Shown here: piece after piece, positions 1 through 6,835 of the stretch | Layout: each line of letters opens with the position of its first letter | Position numbering within the stretch: the first letter of the stretch is position 1 | Assembly (NCBI GenBank): GCA_036260255.1 | Contig: DATAAF010000055.1 | Span: 1 to 24,087 of the forward strand | Length of the DNA stretch: 24,087 bases | Direction: 5' to 3' | Source: DASZJY01 sp036260255 | GTDB taxonomy: Bacteria; Actinomycetota; Acidimicrobiia; Acidimicrobiales; AC-14 | The notes under the pieces: generated by a model | What the model saw: only the letters and a program-made list of their open reading frames with translations | What the model was told of the DNA's origin: nothing | Database searches by the model: none | Program-made: the position numbers and the translations under genes

Positions 1-2
1 CA

Positions 3-362
3 CACTTGGTGGCCATCGCCGTTTCCTGCGTGCCGACGTGGAAGGGTGGAGCGGCGACGACGGACCCGGCTCGTCGAGTGATCGAGTGCCTCGCCGACCG
101 CGGCCCTCGCATGGGGCGGGAGGTGTCGATCTCCCCGAGCCCTGACGCGGCGCCGTGCCAAGCGGGAAAGTGCCGTGTTCGACCGCTACGGCGCAGGAAG
201 GTCGACACACCGGGACGCGTGGGTGACGACGGGGGAGTTCGCCTGGCTGGCTCTCGAGGACGAGATGATCCGGGCCGCTTCGAGGGGCTCAGCCACCGCC
301 GACGCCGGTTCGGCGCTGTGCTCCACTGGGTGTTCCTGGCCCGCCAATCCGAGCGGCGGTAG
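3..362 (+). CDS. Possible 3' part of an unrecognised gene, open at the left window edge
   Basis: This frame is open from the window edge to a TAG at 360-362, and the third codon position is mostly G or C, as in real genes here. The first in-frame start inside the window is a TTG at 6. The translated protein has no domain I recognise; it is rich in Arg and Pro in its second half and ends in a hydrophobic-then-basic tail (FGAVLHWVFLARQSERR). A second frame starting at GTG 175 also looks coding over about 60 codons, so a frameshifted remnant is possible. The stop overlaps the putative -10 box of the next gene. It may be only a high-GC shadow. If it is not real, 1-373 holds nothing else I can name. 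Confidence 0.22.
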   Translation, partial: HLVAIAVSCVPTWKGGAATTDPARRVIECLADRGPRMGREVSISPSPDAAPCQAGKCRVRPLRRRKVDTPGRVGDDGGVRLAGSRGRDDPGRFEGLSHRRRRFGAVLHWVFLARQSERR

Positions 363-365
363 CGT
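360..365 (+). promoter_or_regulatory. Putative -10 box (TAGCGT) of the metallophosphoesterase gene
   Basis: TAGCGT matches the actinobacterial TANNNT -10 consensus and lies 8 nt before the GTG start at 374. No Shine-Dalgarno-like sequence sits in front of that GTG, so a leaderless or near-leaderless transcript is likely. No clear -35 is visible. Confidence 0.4.
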
Positions 366-373
366 TCGGCGAA

Positions 374-1729
374 GTGACCGAGGCCGAGCGCCGCTTCGAG
401 CCCTTCGTCCACCTGGTCGACGTCACCGACACCGCCGCGCTGATCGGCTGGGGAGGCTTCTGGCTCGACCGCGACGAGCACGGTGGCTGCCGGGTCGTCG
501 ACGACGAGGAGCTGGACCACCCCGACCGGCAGCGGTACGGCACCATCGGGGCCCAGTCGTCGTCGTACGGGCCGGCCGTGGTGGAGGTGCTCGACCACGG
601 CGGGTGTGTGGTCGCCCGGGCCACGACCGACGACCGCAACTCGGTCTGGGTCGAGGGGCTGGAACCGGACACCGAGTACCGCTACCGGATCGTGGTCGAC
701 GGGCGGCCGTGGGCCGACGGGCCCCGGTGGGACTGGGCCCCCGAGGACTCCGACGACGGTGGCCCGTCAGGACCCCGACCCCGCCGCTACGACATGCGGC
801 TGCGCACGCACACCCGCGAGAACGTCGAGATCCCGGTCACGTTCGTTGCCGTGGGCGACTACGGCGTGGGCATCGCCAGTGGCGAGGCCGGCCGCCGCCA
901 GCGGCAGGTGGCCCGGACCATGGAGTGGCTGGCGGCCACCAGGCCGGTGCGGCTCATCGTCAGCCTGGGCGACAACATCTACCACGGCCCTGCGGGCAAG
1001 GCGAAGGCGACCGGCGACGAGGATGACGACTGGTACTTCACCTTCTACGAGCCCTACCGCTACCTCATCGACCACCTGCCGGTGTACCCCACCGTGGGCA
1101 ACCACGACGGCCCTGACTCGGAGTCGAGCGACGATCGGGCCCAGCTGGAGGACAACTTCCACCTGCAGACGAGGTTCCGGCGCCGGGTCGAGGAGGGCCG
1201 GGCCTCGCTCGAGCCCGGCCTGTTCTACCGCATCCAGATCGGCGCCCTGCTCGAGCTGGTGTGCGTGGACACCACCTGGGGCGCGTCGGTCGGTAGCCAC
1301 TACTTCGACGACGGCGAGCACCGGCGATGGCTGGAGGACGCCCTCCCTCCACCGGAGGCCGGGACCGGCCGTCGGTGGCCGATCCCGTTCTGCCACCATC
1401 CGCCGTACTCGGCCGGGCCCGACCACCAAACCATGCCCGACCAGGTCGAGCAATTGCTCCCCCTCTACCGGCGGGCCGGTGTGCCCCTGCTGCTGAGCGG
1501 CCACGAGCACAACTTCCAGCACGGCCGAGTCGGCGGGTTGGACTACGTCGTCGCGGGGGCCGGGGGGAAGCTCGACCCGGAGGTCCCGGAGCGCTGGGAG
1601 GAGGCGGGCACCGTGGCGTGGGCCCAAGCGCCGCACTGCCTGCTGGTGGAGGTCGACGCCGAGCGGGTGGTGGTGACGCCCTACGGGTGGCCGAGGCCGG
1701 GCACGCCCCACAGCCGCTGGAGTGCGTGA
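374..1729 (+). CDS. Metallophosphoesterase with N-terminal purple-acid-phosphatase-like domain
   Basis: The 451-residue protein has two parts. Residues about 60-120 read as a fibronectin-III-like strand pattern ending in the phrase LEPDTEYRYRIVVDG, as in the N-terminal domain of purple acid phosphatases. Residues about 155-440 are a calcineurin-like phosphoesterase with the metal-binding blocks in order: GDYG (D162), LGDN (D200), GNHD (243-245), CHHPPYSAG, and GHEHNFQHG near the C-terminus. The family hydrolyses phosphomonoesters or diesters with a bimetal centre; the substrate cannot be told from sequence. No signal peptide is visible, so a cytosolic location is inferred unless the true start lies elsewhere. 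It stands alone, followed by a terminator-like hairpin. Start GTG 374 is chosen because of the -10 box just upstream. An upstream start is not available, since this frame has stops at about 220 and beyond. Confidence 0.88.
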   Translation: MTEAERRFEPFVHLVDVTDTAALIGWGGFWLDRDEHGGCRVVDDEELDHPDRQRYGTIGAQSSSYGPAVVEVLDHGGCVVARATTDDRNSVWVEGLEPDTEYRYRIVVDGRPWADGPRWDWAPEDSDDGGPSGPRPRRYDMRLRTHTRENVEIPVTFVAVGDYGVGIASGEAGRRQRQVARTMEWLAATRPVRLIVSLGDNIYHGPAGKAKATGDEDDDWYFTFYEPYRYLIDHLPVYPTVGNHDGPDSESSDDRAQLEDNFHLQTRFRRRVEEGRASLEPGLFYRIQIGALLELVCVDTTWGASVGSHYFDDGEHRRWLEDALPPPEAGTGRRWPIPFCHHPPYSAGPDHQTMPDQVEQLLPLYRRAGVPLLLSGHEHNFQHGRVGGLDYVVAGAGGKLDPEVPERWEEAGTVAWAQAPHCLLVEVDAERVVVTPYGWPRPGTPHSRWSA

Positions 1730-2077
1730 CCCCGGAGGGAGCGCCGGTCGACGGTCGGGTGGTGATCGAACGACCGTGAGCCGGCCCGGAGCCGGCCAGT
1801 CCGGCAGCCTGCCTTCTCCCACGTTGTCCCCGAGCGCCGTCCACAGCATCCAGCCGTGAAGAGAGTTCTCGCGGAACTCGAGGATGGTCGCGAGGGGACC
1901 CGTCAGTGGCTGGAGACGCCGAGCGATAAGTGCCGTGTCGAGTCGGCCTCCGATGCGGGCCACCCGAGCGGGATCGACAGAGGGGGGTTTACCGCTTGTT
2001 CGCTCGTCGGGTCCGACGGATCGTCTTCGGGAGTTCAGCGATACGAGTGGAGCTGGTCGATGCTTGCTCAGCCGGTG
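1730..2077. other. 348-base gap between the metallophosphoesterase and integrase genes
   Basis: No convincing gene is seen. It contains the terminator-like hairpin above, a 9-bp direct repeat GAGCCGGCC (1778-1786 and 1789-1797), an inverted repeat GAGTTC-N5-GAACTC (1863-1879) and another CGTCGG-GT-CCGACG (2005-2018). A minus-strand frame from GTG 1963 to about 1780 has coding-like codon usage, but continuing it would run antisense through the phosphoesterase gene, so at most it is a gene remnant. A plus-strand frame from GTG 1856 runs into the integrase 3' end and looks like a shadow. As the region directly downstream of an integrase, it is one place where an attachment site could be. Confidence 0.5.
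1743..1785 (+). terminator. Candidate terminator hairpin after the metallophosphoesterase gene
   Basis: Starting 13 nt after the stop codon, GCCGG (1743-1747) can pair with CCGGC (1781-1785), and ACGGTCG (1751-1757) pairs perfectly with CGACCGT (1771-1777). They are separated by a 3x3 internal loop and closed by a 13-nt loop. No T-run follows, as is common for hairpin terminators in high-GC actinobacteria. A shorter alternative is CCGGC/GCCGG at 1781-1795. Confidence 0.4.
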
Positions 2078-3190
2078 TCATGGCTGGACTGGGAGCGCGA
2101 CGACGTTGGATTGCTTCCCCTCGTCTTCCCAGAGCCCCTCGAGGTGGCGCGTTGCCCTGTCGTCGTAGTCAGGAAAGAGGTGGCCATAGCGGTCGTAGGT
2201 CACCTTGATCGAGGCATGCCCGGCCTTGGCCTGGACCACTTTTGGGTTAGCGCCGCTGGCGATCCACAGGGAGATGGCGCTGTGGCGCAGGTCGTGCGGT
2301 CGTAGGGGAGCGAGCCCCGACAGCTGGGCCGCTTCATTGAAGTGTCTCCTGCGGAAGTGGTACGGGCGGAGGATGGCTCCCGTAATGGAGGTGAACAGCA
2401 AGTCCTCGCGGCCGACTCCGAACGTCTCAACGTGATCCTTCAGCGCCGCCAGGGTCTGTCGGGGCAGCGGGACCTTTCGGTGGCTCGCCTTCGTCTTCAG
2501 AGGGCCGAACTCGGGCCGGCCGTTGTCGAGGATCAGGTTTTCGGCGACCTCGACCGTGCCCCGCTTGAAGTCGACCCGCTTCCCGCGAAGCGCTCCCAGC
2601 TCGCCGATGCGCAAGCCCCCGGTGCCGGCCAGGAGGACGAGCGCCCTGTACCGCGGATGAATCGCATCCGACAGGTTGACGATGTCCCGCAGCGAGAGCA
2701 GCCGCATCTCGCTGCGCTCATACCGGGGGAGCCCGACGCGAAAGCATGGCGAGCGCCGTATGAGATCGGCGTCGACGGCGGCCCGCAGGATGGTGGACAG
2801 CGTCTCGTAGCGCAGCTTCACGCTGCCGGGGTTGCACCCCGCCTTGGTCATGGCGGCGACCCAGGCGCGGACTTCGGGCTGGGTGATGGAGCCTACCGTC
2901 CGGTGGCCGAACTCGGGCAGCACCCAGTTCTTCAGGTCGCTGCCCCGCCGGTTGATCGTGCCGGCCGCCAGGTCGACGCTCATGGCGACGAACTGCTCGG
3001 CCCAGTCGGCGAAGAGGAGCTTGCCGCGGGTGTCGGGGACGTAGGTCCCGTCGTCGATCTCGGTCCGCGTCCGGCGGAGCCACGCTCTCGCCTCGCGGAT
3101 GGTCGGGAACGTCTTGCTGCGGGTCTTGCCGTTCGGGTACCGGATCCGCGCCTTGTGGCCGCCAGGGACGACCTCGATCCACTGCTTCAC
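2078..3190 (-). CDS. Tyrosine recombinase / phage-type integrase
   Basis: The 370-residue protein is full length for a phage or integrative-element integrase. Residues 1-60 resemble an arm-type DNA-binding domain (three-stranded sheet, then a helix). Residues about 60-145 are the SAM-like core-binding domain. Residues about 165-345 are the catalytic domain with the complete active site: R194 (GGLRIGEL), K234 (KTKASHRKV), H299-x-x-R302 (HDLRHSA), H325 (AGHAS) and nucleophile Y335 (YDRYGHLF). It is therefore probably active and catalyses site-specific integration or excision. The start is GTG 3190, preceded at 7 nt by the minus-strand hexamer TACGAT, a TANNNT -10 box. No excisionase, replication gene, relaxase or tRNA is seen nearby. 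It looks like a solitary integrase, either the edge of an element or a remnant after cargo loss. Confidence 0.92.
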   Translation of the reverse strand: MKQWIEVVPGGHKARIRYPNGKTRSKTFPTIREARAWLRRTRTEIDDGTYVPDTRGKLLFADWAEQFVAMSVDLAAGTINRRGSDLKNWVLPEFGHRTVGSITQPEVRAWVAAMTKAGCNPGSVKLRYETLSTILRAAVDADLIRRSPCFRVGLPRYERSEMRLLSLRDIVNLSDAIHPRYRALVLLAGTGGLRIGELGALRGKRVDFKRGTVEVAENLILDNGRPEFGPLKTKASHRKVPLPRQTLAALKDHVETFGVGREDLLFTSITGAILRPYHFRRRHFNEAAQLSGLAPLRPHDLRHSAISLWIASGANPKVVQAKAGHASIKVTYDRYGHLFPDYDDRATRHLEGLWEDEGKQSNVVALPVQP

Positions 3191-3197
3191 GCCCTGG

Positions 3198-3203
3198 ATC
3201 GTA
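3198..3203 (-). promoter_or_regulatory. Putative -10 box (TACGAT) of the integrase gene
   Basis: On the minus strand TACGAT (TANNNT) lies 7 nt before GTG 3190, giving a predicted transcription start on or next to the start codon. Confidence 0.4.
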
Positions 3204-3223
3204 GTGGCACCTTTTCCTGACGA

Positions 3224-3245
3224 GGGGGACCTTCAGGGGGACCTT
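3224..3245. repeat. Tandem 10-bp direct repeat GGGGGACCTT upstream of the integrase
   Basis: GGGGGACCTT occurs at 3224-3233 and again at 3236-3245, a 12-bp period. A related GTGACCTTC follows at about 3269. Short direct repeats close to an integrase promoter are where arm-type integrase binding sites or repressor sites are found in known elements. That role is inference here. Confidence 0.55.
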
Positions 3246-3308
3246 TTGGCGTCACAATGCGGAACTCGGTGACCTTCGACAGCAGCAGACGTACCCTCTG
3301 ACCAGCAC

Positions 3309-3318
3309 TTTCGCGAAA
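3309..3318. repeat. Perfect palindrome TTTCGCGAAA
   Basis: A perfect 10-bp palindrome, relatively AT-rich for this window, in the 232-bp gap between the integrase and the GAF-ANTAR gene. It could be an operator or a recombination core; nothing decides between these. Confidence 0.4.
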
Positions 3319-3422
3319 ACAGCCAGGTAGGCGGACCCCATGCACCTCTTCCAGCCCAACTGGCCGTCCGACCCCGGGTACAGGCGTTGACCCATCACCG
3401 CCGTCGTCCGAAGCGTCGCGGC

Positions 3423-4157
3423 TCAGGCGAGCCGATCTGCGCCGTTCTTGTTGCGAGAGTCACTGGTGCACGCGACGAGCTCCTCGGCGATCGCGCGAAG
3501 CTTGCGGTTCTCCCGCTGCGATGCCCGCACGAGGATCTGAAAAGCCTCGTCGGGGCTGCACCGCTGGGAGCCCATGAGGATGCCCTTGGCCTGTTCGATG
3601 ATCGCCCGCGACTTCATGGCCTCGGCCATGTCCTCGCCGAGCTGGCGGGCATCCCAATACGCCTGGGCGTTCGCCAGCACGATGCCCGCGTGGGAGGCGA
3701 ACTGCAGGCCGACCTCGACGTCGTCGTCGGAGAACGCGGCACGGCGGCGGGAATAGAGGTTGAGGGCTCCCACTCCTTCGTGGCGGGCCAACAGTGGCAC
3801 CGACAGGGAGCTCTGTATCCCATGCGCACCAGCGGCCTCGCTGAATGGCGGCCACTGGCGGTCCTTGTCCATGTCGTCGATGCGGAAGACCTGTCGCTGG
3901 CGGAAGGCGTCGAGGCAAGGCCCAACGCCCGTCTCGTACTGGGCGGCGTCGATCTGTGGCGCGGTGTCGTCGGTGAACACAGCGGTGCGGGCCCGCCCTT
4001 CGACGAGCATGGTGATCCCGGCCATGTCGGCGCCGCTCACCGCCGCGCAGGCGAGCTCGGCGACCCGATGCAGGGTGTCTTGGAGCGTGGCGTCGCCCAC
4101 GAAGAAGCGGGACATGGCCTCGAGGCCCTTCGTCAACGACTCTGAGTTGCCAGGCAT
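3423..4157 (-). CDS. GAF and ANTAR domain-containing regulator
   Basis: The 244-residue protein has a GAF sensor domain at about residues 20-160 (phrases such as GADMAGITMLVEGRARTAVFTDD and QSSLSVPLL) and a C-terminal ANTAR domain at about 165-230 (AMKSRAIIEQAKGILMG, then SPDEAFQILVRASQREN). ANTAR domains bind two-hairpin RNA targets and act as antiterminators; GAF domains bind small ligands or sense redox state. This arrangement is very common in actinobacteria. The protein is cytosolic, with no signal peptide. Start ATG 4157 is supported by GGGAG 8 nt upstream on the minus strand. That site lies in the arm of a perfect 9-bp inverted repeat (4160-4189), suggesting post-transcriptional or operator control. 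The ligand and RNA target cannot be read from the sequence. Confidence 0.92.
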   Translation of the reverse strand: MPGNSESLTKGLEAMSRFFVGDATLQDTLHRVAELACAAVSGADMAGITMLVEGRARTAVFTDDTAPQIDAAQYETGVGPCLDAFRQRQVFRIDDMDKDRQWPPFSEAAGAHGIQSSLSVPLLARHEGVGALNLYSRRRAAFSDDDVEVGLQFASHAGIVLANAQAYWDARQLGEDMAEAMKSRAIIEQAKGILMGSQRCSPDEAFQILVRASQRENRKLRAIAEELVACTSDSRNKNGADRLA

Positions 4158-4159
4158 TG

Positions 4160-4189
4160 GACTTGCTCCCTCGAAACGGTGAGCAAGTC
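4160..4189 (-). promoter_or_regulatory. Perfect 9-bp inverted repeat that contains the RBS of the GAF-ANTAR gene
   Basis: GACTTGCTC (4160-4168) and GAGCAAGTC (4181-4189) are exact reverse complements with a 12-nt spacer. In the mRNA (minus strand) the hairpin would end 2 nt before the AUG, and its 3' arm and loop would include the GAGGGAG Shine-Dalgarno. It could be an RNA hairpin that hides the RBS, or a DNA operator for a dimeric regulator. Confidence 0.6.
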
Positions 4190-4412
4190 ACATCCTCTTG
4201 GTCGAAGATGGCGGGCCAACTCAGGGTGTGTCCAGCAGCCTACCGTGCAATGGCTGGTGTGCGGTCAAGGACACGGCGAGTGACGTCTCCAGCCCCCCGG
4301 TAGATCCGCTGGGCCGCGGTCAGAGGACTGGGCACCCGCGACCGGTCCCGGGGCCGGTTGTGACGCCAGCCGGCCTTCGCCGCCGCCCCGCCGTTTGACG
4401 TTGACCTCCTCG

Positions 4413-4497
4413 GGGAACCATGTTCGCCCGGTTCCCGCTCGGCGTCCCAAGGCTGGGGCACGCTGCCGTCGGTGCGGCGTGGCTCGAGCGGGAACCG
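4413..4497 (-). other. Foldable element with competing stems downstream of the metalloprotease gene
   Basis: CGGTTCCCGCTCG (4429-4441) and CGAGCGGGAACCG (4485-4497) are a perfect 13-bp inverted repeat, 43 nt apart. Inside are a smaller hairpin at 4442-4463 (GCGT/ACGC and CCCA/TGGG with a 2-nt bulge) and a 4-bp hairpin with 6-nt loop at 4465-4478, giving a three-way-junction shape. GGTTCCC (4430-4436) can instead pair with GGGAACC at 4413-4419 (7 bp, 10-nt loop), so two folds exclude each other. It starts about 20 nt after the metalloprotease stop codon. A terminator or 3' structure is the plain reading; a small RNA or an att-like site are alternatives. Confidence 0.5.
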
Positions 4498-4517
4498 CAA
4501 GGCATTCCCGCGCGCGC

Positions 4518-6401
4518 CTACTGCGGGTAGTTCACGCCGTGGACGTCGGCGATCGCCGTGAAGCGCGGGTCGCTGTCCACGACGCTCTTGAACCTCGTGT
4601 AGACGTTGAACTCGTCCACCTGCTGGGCGTCCACCGATCGGAGCTGCGACGCCAACTCCTGTGGCGTGGGCGCGGCGCCGAGCGCGTCGTCGGTGAGGTA
4701 GTCCCAGAAGAAGCGGAGCCAGTCGCCCTCGACCGAGCGCCCGAACCCCTTCTCGAGCTCGGCGTGACACCGGTTGTCGTTCCAGTTCACGACCCCGCCA
4801 GCCGGGTCGGGCACGTCGGCGGCGACGTCGAACAGGTCGAACTTGTAGTGCTCGGCGTCGTCTGGCGGGTCCCAGAACTTGTAGTACTTGAAGACGGCGT
4901 CGGGCCCCGCCAGGTCGTTCCATGTGACGACCGACAGGAAGTGAGCGACTCCCTCGACCAGGGCGTAGGTCGACTCCTCCTGCGACCGCAGGGCGTGCAG
5001 CCCGGTTCCGGTGAACTGGCAGGGAGGGTCGTTCGAGTCGTTGTGCTCGTAGGGCTCGTTCCCGAGCACGGTGAAGTCGGGCCAGACCCGGTTGAAGACC
5101 TGGTCGTCGAACCAGTGGCCGATCTCGTGCGCCACCGCGAACTTCTTCTTCGTGCTGTTGACGTCGAGCTCCATGTACGGGCCCTTGCCGTTGGCGGCGC
5201 CGTGGTAGCAGCTGCCCGCGCCGAACTCCTTGCACGGGGTCACGATCATGTCGAAGGTCTTGCCGTTGGGCGCCTCGTTGCCGAACACCTGCTTGAGGCG
5301 CAGCACGTTCCAGGCGGCGATCCCCATGGCGCTGGAATCCGGCGTGCCGTTGGTGAAGTAGATGTGGGTGCCGTAGGAGCCGGGGTCGGCCTTGATGTCC
5401 TGGAACTTCACGTTCCCCTGCTCGTCGGTGACCCGGAAGGTGTTACCGCCAACCGTCGCCTCGTAGTACAGGCGGATCGTGAACCCCGTCGTGGCGTTCG
5501 ACGTGAACGACAGGCAGCCGCTGGTCTCGCTGGCATGGAGCGGCGTCGGTTCCTCGATGCCCGGCCGGAACAGGTCGAGCCTGGCGCCGTGGGCCGGCCA
5601 CAGGCCCTGGGCGATCGTGTAGCTGGGGAAGAAGACCCAGGCGTCGCCGTCGGCGTGGTAGTCCTCTCCCACGCCGTAGTCCGTGGCGTTCACCTTGTAC
5701 TTCAGGCAGAACGTGTGGACATTGCGACCCCGCCTGGTGGGGACTCGATCGGGCAAGCCGGGCCCCCCGTCCACGAAGCCGTCGCGGCCGACGGGAGCAG
5801 GGCGACCTTCACCTGCGCCGAGGTCGCCGCCCGCGAACCGGGCCAGCAGCGTCGAATGGTCGTAGACAAGGAGCTGCCCGCCCGCCGCCGTCGAGCGGCC
5901 GTGGGCGTAGGCGGGGTCGGTGTAAGAGCGGAAGAGGTGGGTGCCGTCGGCGTGGGACACCTCGGCCAGCGCGACGACGCTCGCCGGGGCGGCCACGGAG
6001 AAGAAGTCAACGTCGAAGGCGGCCAGGTCGACCGTCATCCGGCTCTGCCCGTCGGCCGGCACCGTCACGTGGCCGAGGTCGGCGGCGAGGGGCCGCGACC
6101 CGTCGATCACCCGCACCCCCACGTGGGCGTCGGTCTCGTAGGGGAGGTCGCTCGTCAGCACGAGCGTCAAGGTCCCGTTCGCCAGCTCGGCCAGCCCTCG
6201 CCCGGCCGCCACCTCGCTCCACCCGAGGTGGACGGGCTCGGGCTCGGCGATGTCGCCGTGCGGCGGGACGGGTTGGGGCCGGCGGGACCTCGAGCGACTG
6301 TGGTCGCCGGCGGCCGTCGGCATCCCGAGGATGAAGGCCATCGCGGCCACGAGGACCGCGGTGAGCGGACGTATCCCACGCCTGGCACCGCCGCGGTTCA
6401 T
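4518..6401 (-). CDS. Secreted gluzincin-like metalloprotease, unrecognised family
   Basis: From ATG 6401 the protein has 627 residues. Residues 1-32 form a signal peptide: a basic start (MNRGGARRGIR), a hydrophobic core and an AAG cleavage region. This start has GAGGGGG 4 nt upstream; an in-frame start at 6458 would only add a Gly/Pro-rich leader. The first half (about 50-330) looks like extracytoplasmic beta-rich domains. The C-terminal half carries HEIGH (425-429), the zinc-binding and catalytic motif, and 54 residues later VEGVAHF (E483), which fits the EGxA glutamate ligand of peptidase-MA (gluzincin) families. Several cysteines fit an exported protein with disulfides. Substrate unknown. 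It is transcribed alone, downstream of pepN/DUF3467 on the same strand with a 66-nt gap and its own putative promoter. Confidence 0.75.
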   Translation of the reverse strand: MNRGGARRGIRPLTAVLVAAMAFILGMPTAAGDHSRSRSRRPQPVPPHGDIAEPEPVHLGWSEVAAGRGLAELANGTLTLVLTSDLPYETDAHVGVRVIDGSRPLAADLGHVTVPADGQSRMTVDLAAFDVDFFSVAAPASVVALAEVSHADGTHLFRSYTDPAYAHGRSTAAGGQLLVYDHSTLLARFAGGDLGAGEGRPAPVGRDGFVDGGPGLPDRVPTRRGRNVHTFCLKYKVNATDYGVGEDYHADGDAWVFFPSYTIAQGLWPAHGARLDLFRPGIEEPTPLHASETSGCLSFTSNATTGFTIRLYYEATVGGNTFRVTDEQGNVKFQDIKADPGSYGTHIYFTNGTPDSSAMGIAAWNVLRLKQVFGNEAPNGKTFDMIVTPCKEFGAGSCYHGAANGKGPYMELDVNSTKKKFAVAHEIGHWFDDQVFNRVWPDFTVLGNEPYEHNDSNDPPCQFTGTGLHALRSQEESTYALVEGVAHFLSVVTWNDLAGPDAVFKYYKFWDPPDDAEHYKFDLFDVAADVPDPAGGVVNWNDNRCHAELEKGFGRSVEGDWLRFFWDYLTDDALGAAPTPQELASQLRSVDAQQVDEFNVYTRFKSVVDSDPRFTAIADVHGVNYPQ

Positions 6402-6459
6402 TTGACCCCCTCGGGGCCCGGGCCCACCCCCAGCCGGGACGACGCCGGGCCGGGCCACC

Positions 6460-6465
6460 AGCTTA
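6460..6465 (-). promoter_or_regulatory. Putative -10 box (TAAGCT) of the metalloprotease gene
   Basis: Minus-strand TAAGCT matches TANNNT and would give a leader of about 50 nt before ATG 6401. That leader contains a perfect 12-bp palindrome GGGCCCGGGCCC (6414-6425) just upstream of the GAGGGGG ribosome binding site. A leader with an RBS sets this gene apart from the leaderless-looking genes nearby. Confidence 0.3.
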
Positions 6466-6467
6466 TG

Positions 6468-6835
6468 TCAGAGGGCGTCGGGGATGCCGCCCTCTCCTGG
6501 CTCATGGAGGTTCTCGCCCGGCTTGCGGATGCGGCCGGCGACATCCTCGTAGCGGGTGACGTTCTCGGCCAACGCCCGCAGCACGTCCTCGGCGACGGTG
6601 AGCGGGATCTTCACCCGGGCCACCACCCGGCAGACCACCCGGACGTTCCCGTCGGCGTCGGGGCGGGGCTGGTCGGTGACGCAGAAGTCCAGGGTGAAGT
6701 CGTGCTCGGCATGCCAGACGGAGAGGAAGTTGGCGTAGACGCCGGTCTCGGCGCCCGCGGGGACCTGGATGTCGAAGTGGACCTGGGGTGGTTGGGGCGG
6801 CTGCGGCGGTTGGGGCACGCCGCCCCCGTGCTCGC

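Larger units (their letters stand above)
4158..4517. other. 360-base gap between the GAF-ANTAR gene and the metalloprotease gene
   Basis: No gene is seen. It is the shared upstream/downstream region of two minus-strand genes. It holds the RBS inverted repeat (4160-4189), a near-perfect 18-bp palindrome ACCGGTCCCGGGGCCGGT (4341-4358, one mismatched pair), and the structured element at 4413-4497. The promoter of the GAF-ANTAR gene should lie here, but I cannot point to a convincing -10/-35 pair. Confidence 0.55.

Noticed and set aside
1856..2305. 149-codon plus-strand frame in the integrase 3' region
   Set aside because: It overlaps the well-supported integrase C-terminus by over 200 bases, has no RBS and more A/T-ending codons than real genes here.
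3191..3422. tRNA or tmRNA gene as integration target next to the integrase
   Set aside because: I looked for a T-arm (GGTTCRANNCC) and acceptor pairing on both strands and found none.
4415..4425. GAAC-CAT-GTTC, SOS-box-like half sites
   Set aside because: The spacer is 3 nt instead of 4, and no start codon or promoter follows; the sequence is better explained as part of the foldable element at 4413-4497.
6770..6830. Short PPQ/PQP triplet repeat in the DUF3467 gene
   Set aside because: It is a simple proline-glutamine linker in a coding region, not a microsatellite or regulatory repeat of note.
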